Assembly: GCA_021323375.2 (NCBI GenBank)
Contig: JAJPCT020000022.1
Span: forward strand, 38,411 to 102,410
Source of the DNA: Candidatus Wolframiiraptor gerlachensis
GTDB lineage: Archaea; Thermoproteota; Nitrososphaeria_A; Caldarchaeales; Wolframiiraptoraceae
DNA length: 64,000 nucleotides
Reading direction: 5' to 3'
The notes beneath the pieces were generated by a model. It saw only the letters and a program-made list of their open reading frames with translations, was not told where the DNA came from and searched no databases. Of the stretch, positions 16,918-24,387 are shown one piece after another; positions within the stretch are counted from its first letter, which is position 1, and each line of letters opens with the position of its first letter. Position numbers and translations under genes: made by a program.

Positions 16918-18345
16918 TTAGGTGAGCCTTATCCTCCTCCACGGCCTCTCCTCCGAGCCCCTCTTAGCATAATCATCCAAGTTTATCCCCATCTTCTTCG
17001 CCTTTCTTCTTATCGCTGCTAGGGTCGGTTTCCTATACTCTCTAACAGTCTCGAGGATCAGCTCTCCAATCCTCTCATCGCCCCTCGCTATTATGGCCTG
17101 GAGATATGCCTGCCTTATCCCATCAGTGCTCAGGATCCTGCCAAGCTCCCTTCTCAGGAACTTAAGCTTCCTCCTTAGGATTCTTGGATCCTCAAACTCC
17201 TCGCTCTCCATTGGTGTATGAGGCTTTGGGACGAATGGGTTCGCGCTCACCCTCACCCTGAATCCCAGATCCTTTATCTCCCTAACAAGCTTCACCGCCT
17301 CCTCTAAGTCCTTCATGGTCTCCCCCGGTAATCCGAACATCATGTAAAGCTTTATCCGGGTGATCCCATGCTTCTTGAGCAGCTTGCACACATTGAGGAG
17401 CGATTCATCTGGAAATCCCTTTCCTATCCTATATCTGAGCTCCTCACATGTCTCGGGGGCGATCGTTATGGTCTTCTCACCGCTCTCCGCCAAGAGTTCT
17501 AAGAGCATCTCGCTCATCGCATCGGCCCTCAAGGATGGCGCTATTAGCCTAAAGCTTCTATCCCTCCTGAGCTCCCTCGCGATCTCTATTAGCTCCTCGA
17601 GCCTGCTATATCTCGAAAGGTCGCTGGCTATTAGGGCTACGGCCTCATAATCCCCCCTTATCACCCCCTCCCGCATAACCTCTGCCAGCTGATCTAGACT
17701 CCTCTCCCTATATGGCGCGTAGAAGTTTTTCCCTAGGCAGAAGAGGCAGCTCCACCCACATCCCCTGCTTACGTCGAGTAGGAGAGCATCGCCGAAGATG
17801 CTCCGCCTGCTGGAGACCTGAAGCGCCGGGAGAAACGTGTCAAGCCTTCGTGGATATGTTCTTCTCACCGCCTCGGAGACCCCTGCGATGAATAACCCCT
17901 CTAAGCTTGCTAGGTTCTTTGGGCTCGCGCCGTCCATCATCTCCTCGATGAGTTTCATCAGCCCGCTCTCCGCCTCTCCGATGTAAACATAGTCTGTAAG
18001 GCATTTGAGAGGGTATGGATTGCATGTACATGGGCCGCCGATAATCTTGGGCTTATCGAAGAGGTTTAGCCTAGCTATCTGGTGCGCCATCTCGAGGAAA
18101 TCCAGCTCATACTGGTAGCTGAACATTATCAGGTCAAACTCGCTGAGATGGGAGCCGGTCTCAATACTCCTATCACTCTCAGCGGTAAAGCGCTCGCAAT
18201 AGATCCTGTCATCGAGGTTTAGGAGGTGGTAGATTATCCTGATGCCGAGGTTTGATATCGCGACCTCATACGTGCTCGGGTAGACTAGGGCTATCCTGAA
18301 CTTACCCCTAACCCTCTTCCTTACAACGAACTTCTCATCTAGCAT
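16918..18345 (-). CDS. Radical SAM protein with N-terminal B12-binding-like domain
   Basis: A 475-residue protein. Residues 1-150 resemble a cobalamin-binding Rossmann domain (L-V-Y-P-S-T-Y-E-V-A-I-S-N-L-G, G-G-P near 105) but lack the DxHxxG cobalt-ligating motif. The radical SAM cluster motif is S-R-G-C-G-W-S-C-L-F-C near 195 (C-x3-C-x2-C). Downstream are the SAM-contact strands (I-A-P-E-T, K-L-Y-M-M-F-G-L-P-G-E). The C-terminal helical part is family-specific. Related archaeal proteins are uncharacterised, and methylthiolation or methylation chemistry is possible. The gene stands alone. Confidence 0.8.
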   Translation of the reverse strand: MLDEKFVVRKRVRGKFRIALVYPSTYEVAISNLGIRIIYHLLNLDDRIYCERFTAESDRSIETGSHLSEFDLIMFSYQYELDFLEMAHQIARLNLFDKPKIIGGPCTCNPYPLKCLTDYVYIGEAESGLMKLIEEMMDGASPKNLASLEGLFIAGVSEAVRRTYPRRLDTFLPALQVSSRRSIFGDALLLDVSRGCGWSCLFCLGKNFYAPYRERSLDQLAEVMREGVIRGDYEAVALIASDLSRYSRLEELIEIARELRRDRSFRLIAPSLRADAMSEMLLELLAESGEKTITIAPETCEELRYRIGKGFPDESLLNVCKLLKKHGITRIKLYMMFGLPGETMKDLEEAVKLVREIKDLGFRVRVSANPFVPKPHTPMESEEFEDPRILRRKLKFLRRELGRILSTDGIRQAYLQAIIARGDERIGELILETVREYRKPTLAAIRRKAKKMGINLDDYAKRGSEERPWRRIRLT

Positions 18346-18426
18346 CCCAGCTTCCTACTCGCTCCTATGCAATCATCCATAACTTTCTCTATAAAGGTTT
18401 GAACGCGGTCCAAGGGTTAAGTTTTC

Positions 18427-19398
18427 ATGTCGCCTCCAGCCCATGATCTAGTAAGGATCATGAGTAAGATCATGCTCAGTGATGATTTGAGGAGCTATCT
18501 TGATAGGCTTCCGGACGTGGAGCTGGATCTCCTGCTTGAGGCTTATGAGAGGCCCTTACCCGAGGCCTTTAGAGTTAATACCCTGAAGGCTTCTGAGGAG
18601 AAGATTCTGGAGAGGCTAAGGTCTAGGGGATATAGTATTGAGCCTATTCCATGGGCTCGACATGGCTATATGGCTTCGGGCGGCGAGGATCTTGGGAAGT
18701 CGCTGGAGCATATGCTCGGGCTGATCTATATTCAGGGGCCTGTCTCCATGGCGCCTGTTGAGGCCTTGGACCCGAGGCCGGGCGAGGTGATCCTCGACCT
18801 ATGCGCCGCTCCGGGAAGCAAGAGCACGCAGATCGCGCAGCTCCTCCGCGGCGAGGGGGTCCTAGTCGCGAATGATATCAGTTTCGACAGGGTTAAGGCG
18901 CTCTCATCAAACCTCCAGAGATTCGGCGTGCTAAACTGCGTTATCACGCTCGCCGATGGGAGGAAGTATCCACGATTTGCTAGAGAGTTCTTTGACAGGG
19001 TTCTTGTGGATGCTCCATGCAGCTCCCTCGGAATAATTAGCAAGAACTGGGGTATAGCGAGGGCGTGGTCCATTGGGATCGTCAAGAGGCTTAGCGAGCT
19101 CCAGAAAAGGCTGATCCTAGCCGCCTTCGACTGCCTCAAGCCCGGCGGCACCCTAGTATACTCCACGTGTACGCTGACAGTTGAGGAGAATGAGCTTGTG
19201 GTGAACTGGCTTCTCGAGAACCGGGAAGATGCAAAGGTAAGCGAGATAAGGCTCAAGGATCTTAGGCATAGGCCGGGGATAACCGAGTATGGCGGGGTAA
19301 GAATGAAGGATGAGATCTCGAAAACGATGCGGATAATGCCCTATGACAACTGGGCTGAAGGATTCTATATCGCGAGGATCACAAAGGAGGTGAGATGA
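18427..19398 (+). CDS. NSUN/NOL1-Nop2-Sun family RNA (cytosine-C5) methyltransferase
   Basis: A 323-residue enzyme. The RNA-binding N-terminal region (P-E-A-F-R-V-N-T-L-K) leads into the SAM-binding motif I L-D-L-C-A-A-P-G-S-K near 120. Motif IV D-A-P-C-S-S near 195 and motif VI Y-S-T-C-T near 240 supply the two cysteines used for C5 methylation of cytosine in rRNA or tRNA. It overlaps the next gene by 4 nt (ATGA), which encodes a probable RNA-binding partner, so the pair is likely co-translated. Confidence 0.92.
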   Translation: MSPPAHDLVRIMSKIMLSDDLRSYLDRLPDVELDLLLEAYERPLPEAFRVNTLKASEEKILERLRSRGYSIEPIPWARHGYMASGGEDLGKSLEHMLGLIYIQGPVSMAPVEALDPRPGEVILDLCAAPGSKSTQIAQLLRGEGVLVANDISFDRVKALSSNLQRFGVLNCVITLADGRKYPRFAREFFDRVLVDAPCSSLGIISKNWGIARAWSIGIVKRLSELQKRLILAAFDCLKPGGTLVYSTCTLTVEENELVVNWLLENREDAKVSEIRLKDLRHRPGITEYGGVRMKDEISKTMRIMPYDNWAEGFYIARITKEVR

Positions 19399-19850
19399 TG
19401 AGGTTGCTAACCTCCGCAGAAAGGAGATACCTCGCTAAGAGGCTTGAGGACCAGCATGGCGTCGAGAATGCCTTCGATGATCTAGTCCTCATCCGGACTG
19501 GGCAGGGGAGGATAAGAGCCACGTCCAAGGAGGCTTATGATGTTGCCTGCAGGCTTAGGAGAGTTCAGCAAGTGGGGCTCTATGTCGCGAAGATGGTGAA
19601 GGGCGATGTAATTCTCTCGATAGAGGGTAGCCAGTTGCTCGGCGCCGCGATAACGAAGAATGTAATAGAGCTGAGCGAGGAGGAGGCTGAGGAGTGGATG
19701 AAGGCCGCGCCCATAGAGAGGTCTGAGAAGATTGAGGCGAGATATGTTGTTGCGAGATGCGGCGACTTCTACCTTGGATCGGGCAGAGTCTCTAGGGATG
19801 GGAGGATATATCCACAGGTGGCCAAATGGAGGCGAATCCCTGAGGAATAG
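19395..19850 (+). CDS. PUA-like RNA-binding protein coupled to the NSUN methyltransferase
   Basis: A 151-residue protein starting in an ATGA overlap with the NSUN gene. The C-terminal half (D-F-Y-L-G-S-G-R-V-S-R-D-G-R-I-Y-P-Q) resembles the small beta domain that follows the catalytic domain in NSUN and RsmF-like proteins and in PUA-like RNA modification factors. It probably supplies RNA binding in trans to the upstream methyltransferase. The family identity is inferred from context and short motifs. Confidence 0.6.
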   Translation: MMRLLTSAERRYLAKRLEDQHGVENAFDDLVLIRTGQGRIRATSKEAYDVACRLRRVQQVGLYVAKMVKGDVILSIEGSQLLGAAITKNVIELSEEEAEEWMKAAPIERSEKIEARYVVARCGDFYLGSGRVSRDGRIYPQVAKWRRIPEE

Positions 19851-19855
19851 AATCA

Positions 19856-22081
19856 TTACTTGGATTTTATGGTTATCTTGTATGGCACGTATCTATCGGC
19901 GTAGTAGATCGCATATCCAGCCCCCAGCCCCGCCTCCTCATATCTATTAACCTCGAGGCTGAGCTCTATCGCTGGGTTAAACCATCCATCAACAAAGCTG
20001 AATGTGCATACCATGTAGAGCACCCTATCACGGCGATCCTCCGGAATCCCTTCAAGAATTCTGGAGAGGTCCTCCTCAACTATGAGGAGCGACATGTTGA
20101 CCCTCGTCATGTAGTAGAGCTTGCTTATGAGCGGCGTGGTCTTAAGGACCATGTAGTCCGAGAGCTTGAGAAGCCTACCAACCTCCTCTTCGCTCAGGAC
20201 ATCCGGTCCCTCGATGAAGATGGGTATCCAGGTTCGCGCCCTCAATCTCTCGAGAAGCGGCATGATGTGCTGCAGCCTATCATCTGATGATATTCTCCAG
20301 CTATCCCAAGCCATGAGATATACACCATCAAACCCGAAGTCCCTGACCACCTTCTCCAGCTTGCTTGAGAAGAACTCCGCATAGCTGACGCCGTTCAAGC
20401 TATTGTTAAAGAGTAGGAGGTTCTCGGCCCCAAGCAAGTTCGGATGCCTGCTGATCCACTTTATGTCGAATCCCTGGACCCCGTACCTGTATATCGGCCC
20501 CTCAGCCTTGAGATAGACTCCGAGGAGCACCTTAACACCGCGCGATTTCAAGCTTCTCACGAGCCATAGTAGGTCTGACTGGCTCCACCTATCAGCCTCG
20601 ATCCTGAACCTAAAGTACTTGGTCACGTCTTGGGAGGGATCAAATCCATTATAGGTGTTGATGAAGTCCGGGGACATTATAAGGACAACATGCGTGACGT
20701 TATAGTGCCTTAGGAACTGGCTCACGCTTTCATCGGATCCCGGCGTGAAGGCGGAGTCGGGGCTCTCCGGGACCCCTATCCTGATTGGATCATTTGGGAG
20801 CGCCACTGCGAGGGGTGGCGGCATTACTGAGGCGAGGCCGAGCGCAATCACAACACCATATACGAGTACATTCCACTTGCTGAGATACGCTGTATCATAT
20901 TTCTGGAGACTGAAATAATCCATCATTAATGCTAGGAGCCTCGTCCCGCCGAATATACCAGCTACAATCTGCAGGATATATGGCAGTCCAATTTCATAGC
21001 TCTCTGGAACATATATCCTCCCAATACATGCTGGGCTGAATCCATTCATGGTGATCCAAGCGCCCGCGAGCCATGCCACGGCCGAGAGCATCAACATGAT
21101 GAGGTTTCTCTTAACATTCCTCGAGACCCATAGATCCCTAGAGATTAGTATCATCGGGATTAGGAAGTTTATGTGCTGAATGTTTACCTTCGGCGATACT
21201 GCTAGGAATGATGTGAGAGTGAGCGTTAGCGCCCACACTAGGCTATGGTCGTCGGGCCTTATCCTCCTCGCAATCATCACGAGTATTATGCTGAATGCCG
21301 CGATCGGTATGAACCAGAAGCTTGAGAGATTGAAGAAGGTTGAGAGGGCCATCCAGTAGGTGAATCCGCCGACGCTCTTGGCGTGGAAGAATATTGCCTC
21401 GAAATATTCCATCGGCGTTGTTAGGAAGGGTGTGGAGACCGCTAGAAATGTTATGGATGTTGGGAGGATCAGCTTTAGGACGGCTTCTCTGAGGCCGCAT
21501 TCCCCCCGCCTGATAAGGTGTATCATAGCCGGGATTACTATGAGGGCTGGGATTAGCTTGATAGACGCCCCGATCCCCGCCATGACCCCGGCCGAGATGA
21601 GCCTCCGCCTGAGGAGCATGTAGATCGCGAGGAGCTGGAAGAGGACCGCTATCGAGTCAAACATCCCCCAAAACGATGAGATGAAATACGTGATTGGGTT
21701 GAAGAGCCATATTGCCGAGGCTACTAGCGATTTGTCCTCATCGAATTTGAGCATCCTCATGATCTGGTATATCATGATAGCTGATGCTATGTCAGCGAGG
21801 ATTATCGGGAGCTTTATCATGAATATTCTGAATAATGTTCCCCCGCCAAGCAGGGCGACGACTATCAGCCAGTAGAGCCATCCAGGCGGATATGCGTAGA
21901 AGCCCCAGGGATACTCGACGTAATCCCCGAACTTGTAGATGTTTAGGTCCTGTAGGCCGAGCTCGCCGGACTTGAACCAGATATACATATCCCATGGATG
22001 GGCGTAGAATGGCGCTGGAATCAGCCGAGCCAAGACGCCGATCAGCAATATTATTAGTAACTTCCGCCGCGCCGGCGTCAT
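19856..22081 (-). CDS. GT-C membrane glycosyltransferase with extra C-terminal globular domain
   Basis: A 741-residue protein. The N-terminal ~430 residues contain about ten membrane helices. An early loop has H-P-W-D-M-Y-I-W-F-K, the acidic/aromatic catalytic loop of GT-C mannosyl- or glucosyltransferases that use polyprenyl-phosphate sugars, and Y-P-P-G-W-L-Y follows. Residues ~440-741 are soluble. They carry features of a TIM-barrel glycoside-hydrolase-like fold (V-K-V-L-L-G-V-Y, F-D-G-V-Y-L-M-A-W-D-S-W, I-P-I-F-I-E-G-P), with the F-D-G-V-Y-L segment typical of strand 4 in such barrels. I do not know this fusion. A role in surface glycan assembly or editing is inference. Confidence 0.7.
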   Translation of the reverse strand: MTPARRKLLIILLIGVLARLIPAPFYAHPWDMYIWFKSGELGLQDLNIYKFGDYVEYPWGFYAYPPGWLYWLIVVALLGGGTLFRIFMIKLPIILADIASAIMIYQIMRMLKFDEDKSLVASAIWLFNPITYFISSFWGMFDSIAVLFQLLAIYMLLRRRLISAGVMAGIGASIKLIPALIVIPAMIHLIRRGECGLREAVLKLILPTSITFLAVSTPFLTTPMEYFEAIFFHAKSVGGFTYWMALSTFFNLSSFWFIPIAAFSIILVMIARRIRPDDHSLVWALTLTLTSFLAVSPKVNIQHINFLIPMILISRDLWVSRNVKRNLIMLMLSAVAWLAGAWITMNGFSPACIGRIYVPESYEIGLPYILQIVAGIFGGTRLLALMMDYFSLQKYDTAYLSKWNVLVYGVVIALGLASVMPPPLAVALPNDPIRIGVPESPDSAFTPGSDESVSQFLRHYNVTHVVLIMSPDFINTYNGFDPSQDVTKYFRFRIEADRWSQSDLLWLVRSLKSRGVKVLLGVYLKAEGPIYRYGVQGFDIKWISRHPNLLGAENLLLFNNSLNGVSYAEFFSSKLEKVVRDFGFDGVYLMAWDSWRISSDDRLQHIMPLLERLRARTWIPIFIEGPDVLSEEEVGRLLKLSDYMVLKTTPLISKLYYMTRVNMSLLIVEEDLSRILEGIPEDRRDRVLYMVCTFSFVDGWFNPAIELSLEVNRYEEAGLGAGYAIYYADRYVPYKITIKSK

Positions 22082-22104
22082 CTTGCAGATATTTCGCGAG
22101 AGTA

Positions 22105-22112
22105 TTTTATAT
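22105..22112 (+). promoter_or_regulatory. TATA box for the ureohydrolase gene
   Basis: TTTTATAT is centred about 32 nt before the ATG at 22141 and only about 15 nt before the upstream ATG at 22123. This argues for 22141 as the start of a nearly leaderless message. Confidence 0.5.
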
Positions 22113-22140
22113 CGGTTACCGCATGACTCCTCAGCATCCG

Positions 22141-23022
22141 ATGAGCAGAGATTGGATTAGGTTCTTATTTTATAAGGGGCCATCCTTTGTCGGAACTGAT
22201 GCGAGCTTCGAGGATGCCGATTATGCGGTCTTCGGCGTGCCCTTTGATGCTACCGCGAGCTTTAGACCCGGGTCGAGATTCGCTCCCCTCAGCCTGAGGA
22301 TCATGTCTGAATATCTTGAGCTCCCGGCCGAGAAATCGATAAGAATATGCGACTTAGGCGATCTGCATCCAACGGTTAGCGTTGATGTGATGCTACGGAG
22401 GGTTGGTGAGGCTGTTGAGAGGATTGTAGAGGCTGGCAAGATCCCCGTTATCCTCGGAGGAGAGCATACGCTCACTCTTGGATCCATCCCGAGGCTGGGA
22501 GGCATCGGCGGATTAGTGATCTTCGATGCTCACCTAGATATGAGGGACGAGTTCATGGATACTAGGATAAATCATACCACTTGGCTTAGAAGGCTTCTAG
22601 AGGAGAAGAGGATGGAGCATGTCATAGTTGTTGGGGCTAGAGCCTATACGGAGGAGGAATTCGCCGTGGCCGATGATATGGGTGTCCAGCTCGTCACGAG
22701 CTCCGAGATATTCCTAGACTTCAGGGGTGCCGTGAAGAAGCTTGACGCGCTCACATCCGGGCTGAAGAACATCTATCTAAGCATAGATGTTGATGTTCTT
22801 GATCCGGGCTATGCGCCAGGCGTTAGTAATCCGGAGCCTGGTGGGATTGCGCCAATCCACCTCTATGAGCTCATTAAGATTGTCGCGGCGAGGGGGCTTA
22901 TGGCGATGGATATCGTCGAGGTGAATCCGCTCTTCGATAATTGGTCGGCGGCAGCCTGCGCCATCTACGCCGCATATTATGCCATGTTATCATCTACCAC
23001 CTCCTCCTCAGCTTCGCGATGA
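22141..23022 (+). CDS. speB: Agmatinase-like ureohydrolase
   Basis: A 293-residue enzyme of the arginase/agmatinase/formiminoglutamase family. The manganese ligands are visible: G-G-E-H-T near 105, D-A-H-L-D-M near 130 and D-V-D-V-L-D-P near 215, followed by P-G-V-S-N-P-E-P-G-G. It hydrolyses a guanidino compound (agmatine to putrescine and urea in the best-known case). Archaea make polyamines this way, but the substrate is not certain. The start was chosen from the TATA position. The 3' end overlaps the convergent RNA methyltransferase gene by 29 nt. Confidence 0.85.
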   Translation: MSRDWIRFLFYKGPSFVGTDASFEDADYAVFGVPFDATASFRPGSRFAPLSLRIMSEYLELPAEKSIRICDLGDLHPTVSVDVMLRRVGEAVERIVEAGKIPVILGGEHTLTLGSIPRLGGIGGLVIFDAHLDMRDEFMDTRINHTTWLRRLLEEKRMEHVIVVGARAYTEEEFAVADDMGVQLVTSSEIFLDFRGAVKKLDALTSGLKNIYLSIDVDVLDPGYAPGVSNPEPGGIAPIHLYELIKIVAARGLMAMDIVEVNPLFDNWSAAACAIYAAYYAMLSSTTSSSASR

Positions 23023-24304
23023 AGAAGCCGTTACAGTAGTCCCTGTGTGGATAGAGGCGGCGGGTCTCTGCCAAGCCCCTCAGCCCATCCATGCCCAGCC
23101 TCGGCTCAAGATCCACGAGCTCAAACTCTGGATGAATCTTGAGGAAATCCTCGATAAGCAGCTCATTCTCCTCGAGCGATATGCTGCATGTCGAGTAGAT
23201 TATGTGGCCTCCCCTCTTAACATGGGGCGCGGAGTTCCTGAGCATCTTAGCCTGGAGCCTCGCAAACATTTTCACGTGCCTAGGCTTCACGATCTGCCTG
23301 TATATTGGCTCCCTCCAGAAGAGCCCCGTGGAGCTGCATGGCGGATCAAGGAGCAACGCGTCCGCCTCCAGCCTCAGAGGCAGCGGCTTTGTCGCGTCAG
23401 CGGCCAAGTCCTCCACAATCCGCAGCCCAGCCCCTCTAACCCGCCTCAAATGAGTCCTGAGCCTGCTTATCGAGGAGTCAATCGAGATTATCAGACCCCT
23501 ATTCCTCATCCGGATGCCCGCGAGGATAGTTTTCGAGCCCGGCGCCGCGCATATATCAAGGATCCTTTGGCCCGGCCTCGGATCAAGCGCGTAAACCGCA
23601 TAATAACTTGAGAGATCTTGGATTAGGAGTAGCATCCTCCTCGTTAGCGATATCAGGCTCCGGGTATCATCCACGCGCTCAAGTATGTAAAGGCCTGGAA
23701 GCCTCCGATCAGGAAGCAGGTGGACTCCATTCTTCTCAGCCTCTTCAAGTATATCCTCCTGAGAGGCGAGGAGCGTGTTCAGCGCAACATATGTTCTCGG
23801 CCGATTCTCATCTTGGAATCTCAGTAGCATGCTGGCCTCAGATCTCCCGAGCACCCTTGTTACGAGCTTGATGAACCATGGCTGATAACTTGGATATATC
23901 TGGAGATTGAGCCCAGCTTTATGGGCTGATCTTATTAGCCCTATCCAGGGCTCGGCCCCCCTTGGCCAAAGCCTACCCATCACCCTTCTAAGAGCCTTTA
24001 CAAGCTCCTCGGGGTCTCCCAAGTCCAAACCCGCCCAGATGGAGCATAAGAGCAAGCCTAGCAGTATCATCGAGTCCTGATCCAGCTCTTCCCTAGAAAG
24101 CCTTCTCAGGAGACTGAGAGCTTGATAGCTTCCAAGGGCATATATGTGGAGCATCTTGCGGGCGAGCCTCAGAACCCGGGTAGCAGGTTTATATGCTTGG
24201 ATGGACGCGTAGAGGGCTGATTTAAGGGAGATCTCCTGTTCTAGATGTTTTTTAATCGCCACGAATGCTAGAGAAACTGCTTCGGCCACCTCCTCGACAT
24301 TCAT
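22994..24304 (-). CDS. RsmB-like RNA (cytosine-C5) methyltransferase with N-terminal NusB-like domain
   Basis: A 436-residue protein. The first ~150 residues are helical and resemble the NusB-like domain of RsmB-type enzymes. The catalytic domain has I-C-A-A-P-G-S-K (SAM binding, near 255), D-P-P-C-S-S-T-G (motif IV, near 320) and Y-S-T-C-S (motif VI, near 370). These give the two-cysteine mechanism of m5C RNA methyltransferases. This is a second NSUN-family enzyme within 6 kb, with different domain architecture from the first, so they probably modify different sites. Confidence 0.88.
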   Translation of the reverse strand: MNVEEVAEAVSLAFVAIKKHLEQEISLKSALYASIQAYKPATRVLRLARKMLHIYALGSYQALSLLRRLSREELDQDSMILLGLLLCSIWAGLDLGDPEELVKALRRVMGRLWPRGAEPWIGLIRSAHKAGLNLQIYPSYQPWFIKLVTRVLGRSEASMLLRFQDENRPRTYVALNTLLASQEDILEEAEKNGVHLLPDRRLPGLYILERVDDTRSLISLTRRMLLLIQDLSSYYAVYALDPRPGQRILDICAAPGSKTILAGIRMRNRGLIISIDSSISRLRTHLRRVRGAGLRIVEDLAADATKPLPLRLEADALLLDPPCSSTGLFWREPIYRQIVKPRHVKMFARLQAKMLRNSAPHVKRGGHIIYSTCSISLEENELLIEDFLKIHPEFELVDLEPRLGMDGLRGLAETRRLYPHRDYCNGFFIAKLRRRW

Positions 24305-24387
24305 TCTTCATCCTATCCTCTTATGGGCTCTAAGACATCTTAGGCGCTAAAACCCTATATTAGCCTAATTCGGGTAAATGATTTAGA

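Noticed and set aside
22979..23611. A 210-codon open frame on the plus strand.
   Set aside because: It lies antisense inside the RsmB-like methyltransferase gene, which has full catalytic motifs.
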